From positions 1-8,283 of the forward strand of contig JAFMJX010000077.1 in the NCBI GenBank assembly GCA_017853235.1: 8,283 nucleotides of DNA, given 5' to 3'. Position 1 is the stretch's first letter; each line of letters opens with the position of its first letter. Below the pieces are notes generated by a model, which was not told the DNA's origin, made no database searches, and worked only from the letters and a program-made list of their open reading frames with translations. Shown piece after piece: positions 1 through 6,196 of this stretch. This DNA is from Chitinophagaceae bacterium (lineage in GTDB: Bacteria > Bacteroidota > Bacteroidia > Chitinophagales > Chitinophagaceae). A program made the position numbers and the translations under genes.

Positions 1-202
1 AGAAGAAGGATCCAATTTTTTAGCTAAAACTATTCCTGCTGCAGCCATTTTAAACGCAGGTATTTCTTATAAGCTATCCGTCCCTTGGAAATTATGGTTT
101 AAAGCAAATAATATTTTAAATAATACATACCAAAGATGGGCTGAATATCCTTCTTTAGGGGTTCAAATTAATGCAGGTGTTGTATATTCGTTCCATAATT
201 AA
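1..202 (+). CDS. outer-membrane beta-barrel protein, 3' end only (TonB-dependent-receptor-like)
   Basis: This is the last 66 codons of a gene that begins before the window; the frame runs from base 2 to the TAA at 200-202. The visible residues alternate polar and hydrophobic in the manner of membrane beta-strands. They contain KLWFKANNILNNTYQRW followed by a final strand GVVYSFHN. A penultimate 'N-I-L-N-N-x-Y' turn and a closing aromatic-ended strand are typical of the C-terminus of Bacteroidota TonB-dependent receptors and related outer-membrane barrels, where the terminal aromatic helps recognition by the BAM complex. Here two extra residues (HN) follow the usual terminal Phe. The plug domain and TonB box would lie upstream, so a simple barrel without a plug cannot be excluded and no substrate can be inferred. 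The next gene starts 2 nt after the stop, so the two are probably cotranscribed. Confidence 0.6.
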   Translation, partial: EEGSNFLAKTIPAAAILNAGISYKLSVPWKLWFKANNILNNTYQRWAEYPSLGVQINAGVVYSFHN

Positions 203-204
203 TT

Positions 205-693
205 ATGATTTCAAGCTTAATTCCATATTTCATTCAATTTGGCCACATCCAAATCCCTGGGTTAGGTAAATTGCAATTTGTTAAAAAGGATGCTGTATTT
301 CATGATCATGTTTTACTAGCCCCGCAAGAAAGTATTGAATTATTAATGAATGAGGAAGCACCTTCGACTCATTTTTACCAATTTTTAGCGCATAGTTTAG
401 AACTGACAATGGATCAAGTGATTAAAGATTACCATCAATTTTGGAAAGATCAATTAGGTCAACATCAAGATATTCAATTTGGTTCTTTTGGGAAATTTCA
501 ATGTCATAATAAAAAGTACCAGTGGCAAAGTCATTTTGACACTAAAACATATTTTAATGATATTGAATTAGGAACCTTACCAATCCTACCACCCGAAGAA
601 ATAATGGAAGTAGAAATCAAAAAAGATAGGTGGTGGATGGCAGCTATCATTTTATTTGTAATTGGAATTTTAGCCATCATTTTTAAATCTTAA
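205..693 (+). CDS. HU-CCDC81-like small protein with C-terminal membrane anchor
   Basis: The 162-residue product has two consecutive IHF/HU-like modules of the bacterial CCDC81 type. The first is at about residues 1-60 (IQIPGLGKLQF, then APQESIELLMNEE). The second is at about 65-115 (helical stretch, then IQFGSFGKFQCHNKKYQW). The paired 'IPGLGxLxF' and 'FGSFGKF' signatures are the basis of the call. A proline/glutamate-rich linker (about 120-140) leads to one hydrophobic segment at about 143-160, preceded by K-K-D-R and followed by only two residues. The protein should therefore be anchored by its tail with the HU modules in the cytoplasm. Better-known Bacteroidota relatives carry a periplasmic SPOR domain after the membrane segment; none is present here, and the next gene starts 2 nt after the stop. 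Binding to DNA or to division proteins is possible but not shown. Confidence 0.75.
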   Translation: MISSLIPYFIQFGHIQIPGLGKLQFVKKDAVFHDHVLLAPQESIELLMNEEAPSTHFYQFLAHSLELTMDQVIKDYHQFWKDQLGQHQDIQFGSFGKFQCHNKKYQWQSHFDTKTYFNDIELGTLPILPPEEIMEVEIKKDRWWMAAIILFVIGILAIIFKS

Positions 694-695
694 GT

Positions 696-1613
696 ATGTC
701 AAGCTTACAAGATACATTTTCAGCTTGTCCAATATGTAGTTCCACAGAGGTATCCTCCTTATTACAATTGAAAGATTTTTCTTTAACTCAGCAACATTTT
801 CAGATTCTTGAATGTGAACAATGTAGTTTGCGTTATACCTTTCCAATACCTTCTGTGGACGAGATAGCCCCATACTATGATTTCCCAGAATATATATCTC
901 ATACTGATTCAACCAAAGGTTGGATGCATCAATTGTATCATAAAGTTAGAAATCATACTTTAACACAAAAGACTAATTGGATTCAGTCTTTATTTACTGG
1001 GTATAAAGGACAATTATTAGAAATAGGTGCAGGAACAGGTGCTTTTGCTCATGCAATGCAAAAAAAAGGCTGGACAGTGACTGCATTAGAACCTGATGAA
1101 GCAAGTAGGGGTAGGGCATTACAAAATTATGGAATCTCTTTACTTTCAAGTGAGTCATTATTTGAATTACCTGAAAATACGTATGACGTTATTACATTAT
1201 GGCATGTTTTAGAACATGTTCATGCTTTAAAAGAATATGTTCAATGTTTTCAAAAATTATTAAAACCCAATGGTAGGCTCATTATAGCAGTACCAAACTA
1301 TACGAGCTATGATGCATCATTTTATAAACAATTTTGGGCAGCGTATGATGTACCCAGACATTTGTATCATTTTGCGCCATCAGCGATGCGCTATCTCATG
1401 AAAAAAAACGGATTGGAAGTTTTAGACGCAAAGGCCATGTGGTTTGATAGTTTCTATGTAGGATTATTATCTGAGAAATATAAAAAATCGGGAAAATTAG
1501 GAGTTATAAGAGCTTTTTGGATAGGACTGTGTTCAAATTTATTTGCCCTTAATAATCCCGAAAAAGCAAGTTCCTTGGTGTATACTATTCGTAAGCAAAA
1601 GCCATTTATTTAA
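696..1613 (+). CDS. class I SAM-dependent methyltransferase with N-terminal zinc ribbon
   Basis: The 305-residue product opens with a four-cysteine zinc-binding module (C11-P-I-C14 and C40-E-Q-C43). A Rossmann-type methyltransferase domain follows. SAM-binding motif I is LLEIGAGTGAF at about 107-117, the acidic end of the next strand is ALEPD at about 130-134, and YDVITLWHVLEHV at about 163-175 is the motif II/III region of the Methyltransf_11/UbiG-like group. The tail contains WAAYDVPRHLYHF, a block common in this zinc-ribbon subfamily, whose members often sit in envelope or glycan gene clusters. The substrate cannot be read from the sequence. The gene begins 2 nt after the HU-like gene, which suggests translational coupling. 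Its stop lies inside the 3' end of the opposing glutaminyl-cyclase gene, giving an 8-nt tail-to-tail overlap. Confidence 0.85.
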   Translation: MSSLQDTFSACPICSSTEVSSLLQLKDFSLTQQHFQILECEQCSLRYTFPIPSVDEIAPYYDFPEYISHTDSTKGWMHQLYHKVRNHTLTQKTNWIQSLFTGYKGQLLEIGAGTGAFAHAMQKKGWTVTALEPDEASRGRALQNYGISLLSSESLFELPENTYDVITLWHVLEHVHALKEYVQCFQKLLKPNGRLIIAVPNYTSYDASFYKQFWAAYDVPRHLYHFAPSAMRYLMKKNGLEVLDAKAMWFDSFYVGLLSEKYKKSGKLGVIRAFWIGLCSNLFALNNPEKASSLVYTIRKQKPFI

Positions 1614-2448
1614 GCTTAATTTCCATCATGAGTGGCCAACATTTGCCTGTTATAAAAAAAGTTTGTGATTCTTTTTTATAAGCTATTCCGTTTAAAACGT
1701 AACCACCATTTACCGTTTTAGGATCATATTTTGCAGAAGCTTTTGCAAGTATATCAGAAAGATCAATATTGCCAGTTACTAATCCACTGTTTGGATCAAT
1801 TTGAATGATATTATCATGCAAATATAAATTGGCATAAATTTTTCCGTCTACATATTCTAATTCATTGATATCACTCACATATCCATAATTATTGTACACC
1901 CCCAAGGTGCGTTGAATGTTAAAAGTGTTGGGGTCAACAAAATACAAATTACTGCCCCCTGTAGATACAATCAACGAACTATCATTATGGGTTAACCCCC
2001 AACCTTCATATGGCCAATTAAATTCATTAATTTTTTGAAGTGATTTGGAATCGTACACAAACACTTTTTTTGATTTCCAGGTAAGTTGGTAAATTTTATG
2101 ATTCCATTCGGTCACACCTTCTCCAAAAATAGCATCTTCATAAGCTATTTTTGGACCATTTAATTTAATGGGACCTTTGATGACATTCATTTTTGTATCC
2201 AATAAATGTAATATACTTTTAGTATAATCACCAGTTCCTTCAATAAGCGTATCGCCTTTCCATTCGAGGCCTTGTGTGTAAGAGAGTGTGTCATGAGGGT
2301 AGACCTTTATTAGGTCGTACAATATATTTTGAGGTGCTTTGATCGTATTATTATTATCAGCAGCTTCTGTATTATTATTTTCACATGAAAAAAGAATAGT
2401 ACTTACACCTATTATAGTTAACACATGTGAAAATATCTTTGTTTTCAT
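1606..2448 (-). CDS. glutaminyl-peptide cyclotransferase (plant/bacterial beta-propeller type), predicted lipoprotein
   Basis: The 280-residue product matches the Glu_cyclase_2 family, five-bladed beta-propellers that convert N-terminal glutamine to pyroglutamate with release of ammonia. Family blocks are in order: YTQGLEW at 57-63, LIEGTG at 68-73, FGEGVTE at 108-114, YQLTWK at 120-125, EGWGLT at 148-153, NELEYVDG at 195-202 and FFITGKCWP near the C-terminus (264-272). The N-terminus is a lipoprotein signal: a short basic start (MKTK), a hydrophobic stretch and a lipobox LFSC with the lipidated cysteine at residue 22. An Asn-rich flexible linker of about 15 residues follows. The enzyme should therefore be tethered in the periplasm or at the outer membrane. 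The gene follows ychF on the same strand after a gap of about 38 nt, so cotranscription is possible. The physiological substrate is unknown. Confidence 0.88.
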   Translation of the reverse strand: MKTKIFSHVLTIIGVSTILFSCENNNTEAADNNNTIKAPQNILYDLIKVYPHDTLSYTQGLEWKGDTLIEGTGDYTKSILHLLDTKMNVIKGPIKLNGPKIAYEDAIFGEGVTEWNHKIYQLTWKSKKVFVYDSKSLQKINEFNWPYEGWGLTHNDSSLIVSTGGSNLYFVDPNTFNIQRTLGVYNNYGYVSDINELEYVDGKIYANLYLHDNIIQIDPNSGLVTGNIDLSDILAKASAKYDPKTVNGGYVLNGIAYKKESQTFFITGKCWPLMMEIKLK

Positions 2449-2486
2449 AATTTAACTTTTAAATAAACATTCATTATTGGTATCTG

Positions 2487-3584
2487 CTATACATTAAATC
2501 TAAAATGCATTACATCCCCATCTTTCACTAGATACTCTTTACCTTCAATTCGTAATTTACCATTTTCACGACAAGCAGCTTCGCTTTCATATTTAATAAA
2601 ATCCTCAAAAGCAATCACTTCAGCTTTAATAAAACCTTTCTCAAAATCGGTATGAATCACACTCGCGGCCTGTGGTGCTTTCCAGCCTTTTTCTATTGTC
2701 CAAGCTCTTACTTCTTGAACACCAGCAGTAAAATAAGTTTCTAAATTTAGTAATCGATATGCGGATTGAATTAATCTATTTAATGCTGGTTCCTTCATTT
2801 GATATTCTTCCATAAACAAAGCTTTGTCCGCAGGATCTTCTAATTCTGAAATTTGAGCTTCAATATTGTTACACATCACAATGACTTCAGCTTTTTCAGC
2901 TTTAGCCATAGCTACTAATTGCTCTGAATATTTATTTCCGGTATGCATAGATGCTTCCTCTACATTTGCTACATACATAACTGGTTTTTCAGTTAATAAA
3001 AAGATATCAGCAATAGATAATTTTTCTTCTTTTGATAAATCAAGTGATCGAATGCTTTTTCCAGTTTCTAAATGTGTCTTACATTTTTGTAATACTACCA
3101 CATCTGCTTTTGCTTTAGGATCTGTTTTTGCCATTTTTTCACTACGAGATAATTTTTTCTCTACACTGTCTAAATCTTTTAATTGTAATTCTGTTTCGAT
3201 AATTTCTTTATCACTAATTGGATTTATAACCCCTTCTTCTCTTAATACGTTTTCATCTTCAAAACAGCGAATCACATGAATGATTGCGCTCACTTCTCTA
3301 ATATTGGCTAAAAATTTATTTCCTAAACCTTCGCCTTTACTAGCTCCTTTTACTAAACCGGCAATATCTACAATTTCTAATTGAGTAGGTACAATTCGTG
3401 TTGGATTAATTAAAGCAGCTAATTGTTGTAATCGATGGTCTGGTACATCCACTAATCCGGTATTGGGTTCGATGGTACAAAAACGATAATTACTCGCTTG
3501 TGCTTTTGCACTGTTACTTACTGCGTTAAATAAGGTTGATTTTCCTACATTGGGTAATCCCACAATTCCTGCCTGTAAAGCCAT
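2487..3584 (-). CDS. ychF: redox-regulated ribosome-associated ATPase YchF (OLA1 family)
   Basis: I chose the ATG at 3582-3584, giving 365 residues. The product then begins MALQAGIVGLPNVGKST, as the family does, and matches its usual length of about 363. The frame stays open upstream to a TTG at 3629, but that stretch carries a promoter box and is not conserved-looking. Visible domains are: P-loop GLPNVGKST (9-17), switch region FCTIEPN (35-41), DIAG (73-76) followed by the family-specific GLVKGASKGEGLG segment, a charged helical coiled-coil arm (about 125-175), and NVEE (207-210) in place of NKxD. The NxxE form is the hallmark that gives YchF/OLA1 a preference for ATP over GTP. A C-terminal TGS domain covers roughly 280-365. 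YchF binds ribosomes and affects translation and oxidative-stress responses. It is divergent from the spm-like gene across 78 nt. Confidence 0.97.
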   Translation of the reverse strand: MALQAGIVGLPNVGKSTLFNAVSNSAKAQASNYRFCTIEPNTGLVDVPDHRLQQLAALINPTRIVPTQLEIVDIAGLVKGASKGEGLGNKFLANIREVSAIIHVIRCFEDENVLREEGVINPISDKEIIETELQLKDLDSVEKKLSRSEKMAKTDPKAKADVVVLQKCKTHLETGKSIRSLDLSKEEKLSIADIFLLTEKPVMYVANVEEASMHTGNKYSEQLVAMAKAEKAEVIVMCNNIEAQISELEDPADKALFMEEYQMKEPALNRLIQSAYRLLNLETYFTAGVQEVRAWTIEKGWKAPQAASVIHTDFEKGFIKAEVIAFEDFIKYESEAACRENGKLRIEGKEYLVKDGDVMHFRFNV

Positions 3585-3606
3585 AATCTGTATTGGTTTA
3601 AGAGCG

Positions 3607-3614
3607 CAAAAATA
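3607..3614 (-). promoter_or_regulatory. candidate -7 box (TATTTTTG) for ychF
   Basis: Reading the minus strand, TATTTTTG matches the Bacteroidota -7 consensus TAnnTTTG exactly. It ends 22 nt before the chosen ychF ATG, which would give a leader of roughly 15-18 nt. No TTG/TTTG sits at the usual distance upstream; the nearest TTTG, at 3627-3630, is only 12 nt away. The call therefore rests on the single box and on its position in the divergent intergenic region. Confidence 0.45.
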
Positions 3615-3662
3615 CAATTCTAATCTCAAAAATGACTATATTAGAACCATAAACAATGAGAT

Positions 3663-4895
3663 ATGGCATTGAATATCATTTGGATGGCATTTTTTGTAAT
3701 TGCATTTATAATTGCATTATGTAAATTGATCTTTTTAGGGGACACCGAAATCTTTAAGCTACTTGCCGATGGTTTATTTGACTCAGCGAAATCATCTGTC
3801 ATGGATGTCGCACTTCCTTTAGCAGGTACCATGGTGTTTTTCCTTGGTTTAATGAATATTGCCGAAAAAGCAGGAGCAATTCAAAAACTGGCTAAATGGA
3901 TGAATCCTTTCTTAAGTCGTCTTTTCCCTGAAGTGCCTGCCAATCATCCAGACATGGGACAAATGGTCATGAATTTTAGTGCAAATATGCTGGGATTAGA
4001 TAACGCAGCGACCCCTTTTGGACTTAAGGCTATGGAAAGCCTTCAATCACTTAATCCAGAAAAGGAAAAAGCGACCCATGCCCAAATTATGTTTCTGGTA
4101 TTACATACAAGTGGATTAACAATTATACCATTAACCATTATTTCCTACAGATTAGCAGCTGGTTCTCATGATGCAGCCAGCATTTTTATACCATGTGTAT
4201 TAGCCACAATTGGAACTACCTTAGCTTCCATCATCATGGTAGGATGTTACCAAAAATTAAAATGGGATAAAGTTTTAATTGGTTGGCTTTTAGGATTAAT
4301 TGCTTTAATGTTTTTTGTTTTGATAGGAGTCAATGCCTTAGCGCCTAATCAAAAAGAAATATTATCAAAAGTGGCAGGAAATGGGTTGCTGCTTTTCATT
4401 ATTATTGGGATCATAATAGGAGGGGCCTACAAAAAAGTATCTGTATTTGACGCTTTTATTGAAGGGGCTAAAAATGGCTTTGATGTGATTGTTAAAATCA
4501 TTCCCTATTTAGTAGCAATGTTAGTGGCGATTAGGGTTTTTAGAGATAGTGGTGCCATGCAATATATTTTAAATGCATTTACTTATTTAATACAAATAAC
4601 AGGTATGAACACCGAATTCATTGGAGCATTACCTGTCGCAATAATGAAACCTTTAAGTGGTAGTGGAGCTAGAGGTATGATGCTAGATATTTTTCAAACT
4701 CAAGGGCCTGATTCATTTGTTGGAAAACTAGCATCTATATTTCAAGGGTCAGCCGATACTACTTTTTATATAATCGCTTTATACTTTGGTAGTGTTGGTA
4801 TTAAAAAAGTAAGATATGCAATATGGGCAGGAATTTTTGCCGATATTATTGGGGTAGTGATTGCTATATTTATAGGGTATACCTTTTTTAAATAA
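3663..4895 (+). CDS. fused SpmA-SpmB nucleoside-recognition ('Gate') domain membrane protein
   Basis: The 410-residue multi-pass membrane protein joins two spore-maturation-protein halves. The SpmA-like half is marked by MNFSANMLGLDNAATPFGL (about 103-121), and the SpmB-like half by KPLSGSGARGMMLD (329-342) and SADTTFYIIALYFGSVGIKK (363-382). Hydrophobic spans are visible near residues 4-25, 47-66, 141-161, 172-195, 204-224, 240-255, 275-293 and 386-408. The total length equals Bacillus SpmA plus SpmB (about 196 + 178 residues) with a linker. In Bacillus the pair affects spore core dehydration; the biochemical activity of the family is not established, and the 'nucleoside recognition' label comes from homology to transporter gate domains. 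The gene is divergent from ychF and ends 8 nt from the convergent EVE gene, so it is probably monocistronic. No TAnnTTTG box was found upstream on this strand. Confidence 0.88.
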   Translation: MALNIIWMAFFVIAFIIALCKLIFLGDTEIFKLLADGLFDSAKSSVMDVALPLAGTMVFFLGLMNIAEKAGAIQKLAKWMNPFLSRLFPEVPANHPDMGQMVMNFSANMLGLDNAATPFGLKAMESLQSLNPEKEKATHAQIMFLVLHTSGLTIIPLTIISYRLAAGSHDAASIFIPCVLATIGTTLASIIMVGCYQKLKWDKVLIGWLLGLIALMFFVLIGVNALAPNQKEILSKVAGNGLLLFIIIGIIIGGAYKKVSVFDAFIEGAKNGFDVIVKIIPYLVAMLVAIRVFRDSGAMQYILNAFTYLIQITGMNTEFIGALPVAIMKPLSGSGARGMMLDIFQTQGPDSFVGKLASIFQGSADTTFYIIALYFGSVGIKKVRYAIWAGIFADIIGVVIAIFIGYTFFK

Positions 4896-4903
4896 AATGA
4901 AAC

Positions 4904-5314
4904 TTAATTTCCTTCGCTCATTTTAAGTATTTCGTTCCATTCTTTATCAGTTACTTTTTGAACTGATAATCTGCCTTGTGTAACCAATTCCATTTTAGCT
5001 AAATTGGTATTGGATTTTACATCCTTCAATGTTACTGGATGTTTTAATTTTTTATGAGGAGCAAAATCTACTGCTAACCATGCTGTTTCTTCGGTAGTAG
5101 GGTCTTGATAAGCTTCTTTCACGACTTTGGCAATTCCTACAATTTCCATTCCTTCATTACTATGATACCAAAATGCCAAATCACCTTTTTTCATAGATCT
5201 TAAGTTATTACGTGCGCCATAATTACGCACACCATCCCAAAAAGTTTTTTTATCCTTTACAAATTGATCCCAAGAATATTTAAAAGGTTCTGATTTAATT
5301 AACCAATAAGCCAT
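4904..5314 (-). CDS. EVE-domain protein (thymocyte nuclear protein 1-like)
   Basis: The 136-residue product is a single complete EVE domain, a PUA-like fold whose pocket binds modified bases in DNA or RNA. The N-terminal block YWLIKSEP (residues 3-10), the core FWDGVRNYGARNNLR (25-39), KGDLAFWYHSN (43-53) and the C-terminal WLAVDFAPHKKL and RLSVQKV segments are all characteristic. Length is that of a stand-alone family member, with no fused nuclease or helicase. The gene lies 63 nt downstream of the LutA-like gene on the same strand and may be read from it. A looser box, TATTCTTTG (5357-5365, one base longer than consensus), could give it its own start. The neighbours include no restriction or defence genes, so this is more likely a housekeeping RNA- or DNA-base reader than a defence component. 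The role is inferred from the family only. Confidence 0.93.
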   Translation of the reverse strand: MAYWLIKSEPFKYSWDQFVKDKKTFWDGVRNYGARNNLRSMKKGDLAFWYHSNEGMEIVGIAKVVKEAYQDPTTEETAWLAVDFAPHKKLKHPVTLKDVKSNTNLAKMELVTQGRLSVQKVTDKEWNEILKMSEGN

Positions 5315-5377
5315 AAAACGAAATTGAGATGAAAAATATTATTTGATGAAAATATTCAAAGAATAGATACAATTTAA

Positions 5378-6097
5378 TTAATACCCACTTGCTAATACCT
5401 CGGCTAAATGAACCACTTTTAAAGATTGGCCATTATGTTTCATGCGACCATCCAAATGCATTAAACAACTCATATCGGTACTAATTAAATAATCTGCATC
5501 GGTAGTAATGGCATTTTCAATTTTTTGATCGGCCATAGAAACACTAATAGTATCAAATTTTACTGCAAAACTTCCTCCAAATCCACAACAAATATCAGTA
5601 TCCTTCATTTCAATTAATTCCAAACCTTCCACTGCATTTAAAAGTGTACGAGGTTCAGACTTTATATTACATTCTCTTAATCCTGAACAACTATCATGGT
5701 AAGTTGCTTTACCTTCAAATTTGGCGCCTAATTGGGTTACATTTAATACTTTAACTAAAAATTCAGATAACTCATAAATGCGGTTAGCTACCTTTTTTGC
5801 AGGGCTTTGAAATGCATTGTTTTCAAATAATTTATTATAATTATTTCTTACAAATCCTGCACAACTTGCACTTGGACTTACAATATAATCGGCGCCATCA
5901 AAATCTTGTACAAATTTGGTACAAACATCTTTGGCTTCTCCCCAGAAACCTGCATTAAATGCAGGCTGACCACAACATGTTTGTTGTGCATTATATTTCA
6001 CAGTACATCCTGCTTTTTCTAATACCTTGATGGTATTAAAAGCTACATCTGGATATAATTGATCCACAAAACAGGGTACAAATAACTGAACTGTCAT
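5378..6097 (-). CDS. LutA/YkgE/LldE-family Fe-S oxidoreductase subunit (two CCG domains)
   Basis: The 239-residue protein has two cysteine-rich CCG domains, the complete architecture of LutA/YkgE. In the first, C9, C41-C42-G43 and the PSASC block ending at C79 are visible. In the second, HDSC (134-137) and CCGFGGSF (170-177) are visible. These cysteines are the expected ligands for iron-sulfur clusters of the heterodisulfide-reductase type. In Bacillus and many other bacteria LutA works with LutB and LutC to oxidise L-lactate to pyruvate. Neither partner is adjacent here; the neighbours are an EVE gene and, beyond a terminator, a TPR gene and pdhA. The substrate is therefore assigned only to family level. 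The protein could instead pair with a separately encoded flavin or Fe-S partner such as a glycolate-oxidase-like enzyme. The start follows a promoter box by only 4 nt. Confidence 0.88.
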   Translation of the reverse strand: MTVQLFVPCFVDQLYPDVAFNTIKVLEKAGCTVKYNAQQTCCGQPAFNAGFWGEAKDVCTKFVQDFDGADYIVSPSASCAGFVRNNYNKLFENNAFQSPAKKVANRIYELSEFLVKVLNVTQLGAKFEGKATYHDSCSGLRECNIKSEPRTLLNAVEGLELIEMKDTDICCGFGGSFAVKFDTISVSMADQKIENAITTDADYLISTDMSCLMHLDGRMKHNGQSLKVVHLAEVLASGY

Positions 6098-6101
6098 AAA
6101 T

Positions 6102-6109
6102 CAAAAATA
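6102..6109 (-). promoter_or_regulatory. candidate -7 box (TATTTTTG) for the LutA-like gene
   Basis: TATTTTTG on the minus strand fits TAnnTTTG exactly and is the same octamer seen before ychF. It lies between the terminator of the TPR gene and the LutA-like ATG, with only 4 nt (ATTT) between the box and the start codon. Transcription would begin at or within a few bases of the ATG. A possible upstream TTG (6126-6128) is 16 nt away, just outside the 17-23 nt spacing reported for Flavobacterium promoters. Confidence 0.45.
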
Positions 6110-6134
6110 CGAATTGTCATTAAATCAACCACAT

Positions 6135-6172
6135 AAAAAAAGCATTCTCCACAGGATGTGGAGAATGCTTTT
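6135..6172 (-). terminator. intrinsic terminator after the TPR gene
   Basis: The arms at 6138-6153 and 6157-6172 form a perfect 16-bp inverted repeat (outer AAAAGCATTC, inner CTCCACA) around a 3-nt spacer; in practice this means about 15 bp with a 5-nt loop. Read on the minus strand the hairpin runs directly into seven T residues (complement of 6135-6141), the arrangement of a Rho-independent terminator. It begins about 24 nt past the TPR stop codon. It separates the pdhA-TPR transcript from the LutA-like gene downstream. On the plus strand the right arm ends in only four T residues and no plus-strand gene precedes it. Confidence 0.92.
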
Positions 6173-6196
6173 AAAATAGGGTAAAACCAGCGTATA

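Noticed and set aside
670..912. Open frame of 80 codons on the minus strand across the HU-like/methyltransferase junction
   Set aside because: It is antisense to two well-supported genes, including the cysteine-rich zinc module, and has no family resemblance.
696..1613. The methyltransferase as a DNA methylase of a restriction system
   Set aside because: It lacks the catalytic DPPY/NPPY or PC motifs of DNA methylases, and its motifs fit the small-molecule/UbiG-like class.
2866..3279. Open frame of 137 codons on the plus strand inside ychF
   Set aside because: It lies wholly antisense to a strongly conserved YchF coding region, and its product is low-complexity Ser/Phe/Asn-rich with no recognisable domain.
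3585..3629. N-terminal extension of YchF by 15 residues from a TTG
   Set aside because: The family begins at the MALQAGIVGLPNVG segment, and the extension overlaps the candidate promoter box.
4894..4928. Possible hairpins between the spm-like and EVE genes (AAAATGA with TCATTTT, ACTTAA with TTAAGT)
   Set aside because: Both stems are short, AT-rich and mutually exclusive, and they lie largely inside the EVE coding end, so a terminator is not supported.
4904..5314. EVE domain as part of a modified-DNA restriction or phage-defence system
   Set aside because: The protein is a stand-alone EVE domain with housekeeping neighbours; no nuclease, helicase or DNA methyltransferase fused or adjacent was seen.
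5328..5356. Near-identical direct repeat GATGAAAAATATT / GATGAAAATATT between the LutA-like and EVE genes
   Set aside because: Two short AT-rich copies 17 nt apart are expected by chance in this composition, and no matching element occurs at the other promoters.
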